Shown one piece after another: positions 62,686 to 64,000 of a DNA stretch of 64,000 nt (position 1 is the stretch's first letter; each line of letters opens with the position of its first letter). A model generated the notes under the pieces. The model had not been told where the DNA came from. It did not search any database and saw nothing but the letters and a program-made list of their open reading frames with translations. The translations under genes and the position numbers were made by a program. Origin of the DNA: Trinickia symbiotica (GTDB taxonomy: Bacteria > Pseudomonadota > Gammaproteobacteria > Burkholderiales > Burkholderiaceae); the NCBI RefSeq assembly GCF_002934455.1, contig NZ_PTIR01000006.1, forward strand, positions 124,001 to 188,000, given 5' to 3'.

Positions 62686-64000
62686 ATGCTCGATTTCTTT
62701 CGCAACCACAAGCGCCTGATGATGCTCATGCTCGTCCTCGTCATCGTGCCGGGGCTGGGCTTCGTCGGTATCCAGGGCTTCCGTGGATTTTTCGACGAAA
62801 GCGCCAATGTGGCGAGCGTCAATGGGCACAAGATCACGCGTGCCGAATTCGACAATGCGGTGCGCCAGCAGCTCGATCAGGCACGCCAGATCCTCGGCTC
62901 GCGCTTCGACTCGAAGCTCTTCGACACGCCCGAGCGCCGGCAGCAATTGCTCGACAGCCTGATCCAGCAGCGCGCGCTGGCCGACGAGGCGCAGCGCGAG
63001 CATCTGACGGCGTCGGACGAGGCCGTGCGCCGGGCGCTGCTGGCCGACCCAGTCGTGTCGTCGCTGCGCAAGCCCGATGGCTCGATCGACCTCGACCGCT
63101 ACAAGGAACTGCTGGCGATGCAGGGCATGACGCCGGAACAATATGACGAACGCGTGCGTTACGGCCTCGCGATCGATCAGATTCCCGACAGCATCCAGGC
63201 GAGCGCCTTTACGCCGAAGAGCATGGCCGAGCAGCTCGCCAAGCTCGCGGAACAGCAGCGCACGGTTCAGTCGCTCGTATTGCATCCGGCCGACTACGCG
63301 TCGAAGGTCCAGCCGACCGACGCGCAGCTCGCGGCCTACTACGACGCGCATCGCGCCGAGTTCGCCACGCCACAGACGGCGACGATCCAATACGTCGTGT
63401 TCTCGCCGGCGACGCTCTCGGCGTCGATCGCTCCAAGTGACGCCGACGCGAAAAAGTATTACGACGAGAACATCGCGCGCTACACGACGCCGCGCGAAAT
63501 CCGCGTGAGCCAAATCCTGATCTCGTCACCGGCAACGGCCAGCGCGGCGGACGACGCCAAGGCCAAGGCGAAGGCGGAAAGCGTGCTGGCGGAGGTCAAG
63601 GCGCATCCCGATCAATTCGCCGACATCGCGAAGAAAGATTCGCAGGACCCGGGCTCGGCTTCGAAGGGCGGCGATCTCGGGTGGTCGACGGGCGGTGTGC
63701 TGACGGGCGACAAGGCATTCGATACGGCCGCTTTGGGCTTGAAGGGCAAGAATGCGATCAGCGGCATCGTTCGCTCGTCGTTCGGCTATCACGTCATCAT
63801 GCTGACGGATGAGAAGCCGTCCGTCGTGAAGCCGTTCGCCGACGTGAAAGACGACATCATGAAGGAGTTGAAGGCGCAACAGGCCACGAAGGCGTTCAGC
63901 GACGGATCGGACGGCTTCACGTCGACCGTTTACGAGCAGGCGAAGAGCCTTCAGCCCGCCGCGGACAAGTACAAGCTCAAGATCGAGACGGCGACGGTCA
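62686..64000 (+). CDS. ppiD: peptidylprolyl isomerase PpiD (partial)
   Basis: Membrane-anchored periplasmic chaperone, truncated by the window end after 438 residues. One N-terminal membrane segment (MMLMLVLVIVPGLGFVGIQG) is followed by a SurA-N-like chaperone part (ASVNGHKITRAEFDNAVRQQ) and a parvulin domain (EIRVSQILISSPATAS, then DPGSASKGGDLGWSTGG and SSFGYHVIMLTDEKPS). It assists outer-membrane protein folding. Downstream of hupB in many proteobacteria it is the next gene; here the 9.98-62.69 kb block separates them. Confidence 0.93.
   Translation, partial: MLDFFRNHKRLMMLMLVLVIVPGLGFVGIQGFRGFFDESANVASVNGHKITRAEFDNAVRQQLDQARQILGSRFDSKLFDTPERRQQLLDSLIQQRALADEAQREHLTASDEAVRRALLADPVVSSLRKPDGSIDLDRYKELLAMQGMTPEQYDERVRYGLAIDQIPDSIQASAFTPKSMAEQLAKLAEQQRTVQSLVLHPADYASKVQPTDAQLAAYYDAHRAEFATPQTATIQYVVFSPATLSASIAPSDADAKKYYDENIARYTTPREIRVSQILISSPATASAADDAKAKAKAESVLAEVKAHPDQFADIAKKDSQDPGSASKGGDLGWSTGGVLTGDKAFDTAALGLKGKNAISGIVRSSFGYHVIMLTDEKPSVVKPFADVKDDIMKELKAQQATKAFSDGSDGFTSTVYEQAKSLQPAADKYKLKIETATV

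Overview
The window is a GC-rich chromosomal segment from a Burkholderia-like betaproteobacterium (Burkholderiaceae in the broad sense; Paraburkholderia or a close relative is my guess). The basis is the tig-clpP-clpX-lon-hupB-tRNA-Val core, two Burkholderia-type porins, a DUF4148 protein, an intracellular PHB depolymerase and an Anr/FNR-type regulator. Genus and species cannot be fixed from this sequence alone.

Layout. 1-2.7 kb: a ketopantoate-reductase-like gene, then a glycerate kinase and MarR regulator pair joined by an ATGA overlap. 3.2-10.2 kb: the proteostasis core (trigger factor, ClpP, ClpX, Lon, HU-beta, tRNA-Val), with clear terminators and a strong hupB promoter. In enterobacteria ppiD directly follows hupB. 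Here ppiD starts only at 62.7 kb, so about 52 kb of mostly catabolic genes lie between tRNA-Val and ppiD.

The interposed segment is a chain of catabolic modules. (a) 10.3-13.7 kb: glutarate/glutaryl-CoA module (LysR, glutaryl-CoA dehydrogenase, CoA-transferase). (b) 14.2-22.7 kb: an unassigned ring-cleavage-like module (porin, GntR, flavin hydroxylase, VOC dioxygenase, fumarylacetoacetate-hydrolase family enzyme, PF06684-like protein, zinc dehydrogenase, cupin, RutE-like nitroreductase) linked by a recurring TATGCRCAAAA motif. (c) 22.9-34.8 kb: what looks like a complete D-apiose uptake and catabolism operon (oxidoisomerase, DUF1537 kinase, RuBisCO-like protein, ribose-type ABC importer with DUF2291 lipoprotein, Gfo/Idh dehydrogenase, apionolactonase, GntR). 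(d) 34.9-37.2 kb: pobA with a divergent LysR. (e) 37.2-43.2 kb: a reverse-strand rbsKDACB-lacI ribose-type operon whose binding protein has a lipobox. (f) 43.5-49.4 kb: SDR, porin, GH31 glycosidase and MFS carrier. (g) 50.0-51.7 kb: DUF4148 protein, and an Ohr peroxidase with a TetR regulator and three matching operator-like sites. (h) 51.8-60.0 kb: an IclR-controlled non-phosphorylative L-fucose-type operon (split UxaA dehydratase, aldo/keto reductase, lactonase, SDR, FAH hydrolase) followed by a DUF1488 gene and a zinc alcohol dehydrogenase. (i) 60.0-62.5 kb: an FNR/Anr regulator and PHB depolymerase. The window ends inside ppiD.

Together the modules describe an organism equipped for plant-derived sugars (apiose, fucose-like, ribose-like, alpha-glycosides) and aromatics. 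The best-supported unusual system is the apiose operon with its RuBisCO-like protein. The least explained is the 14-23 kb module and its shared motif. No integrase, transposase, CRISPR array or attachment-site duplication was seen.
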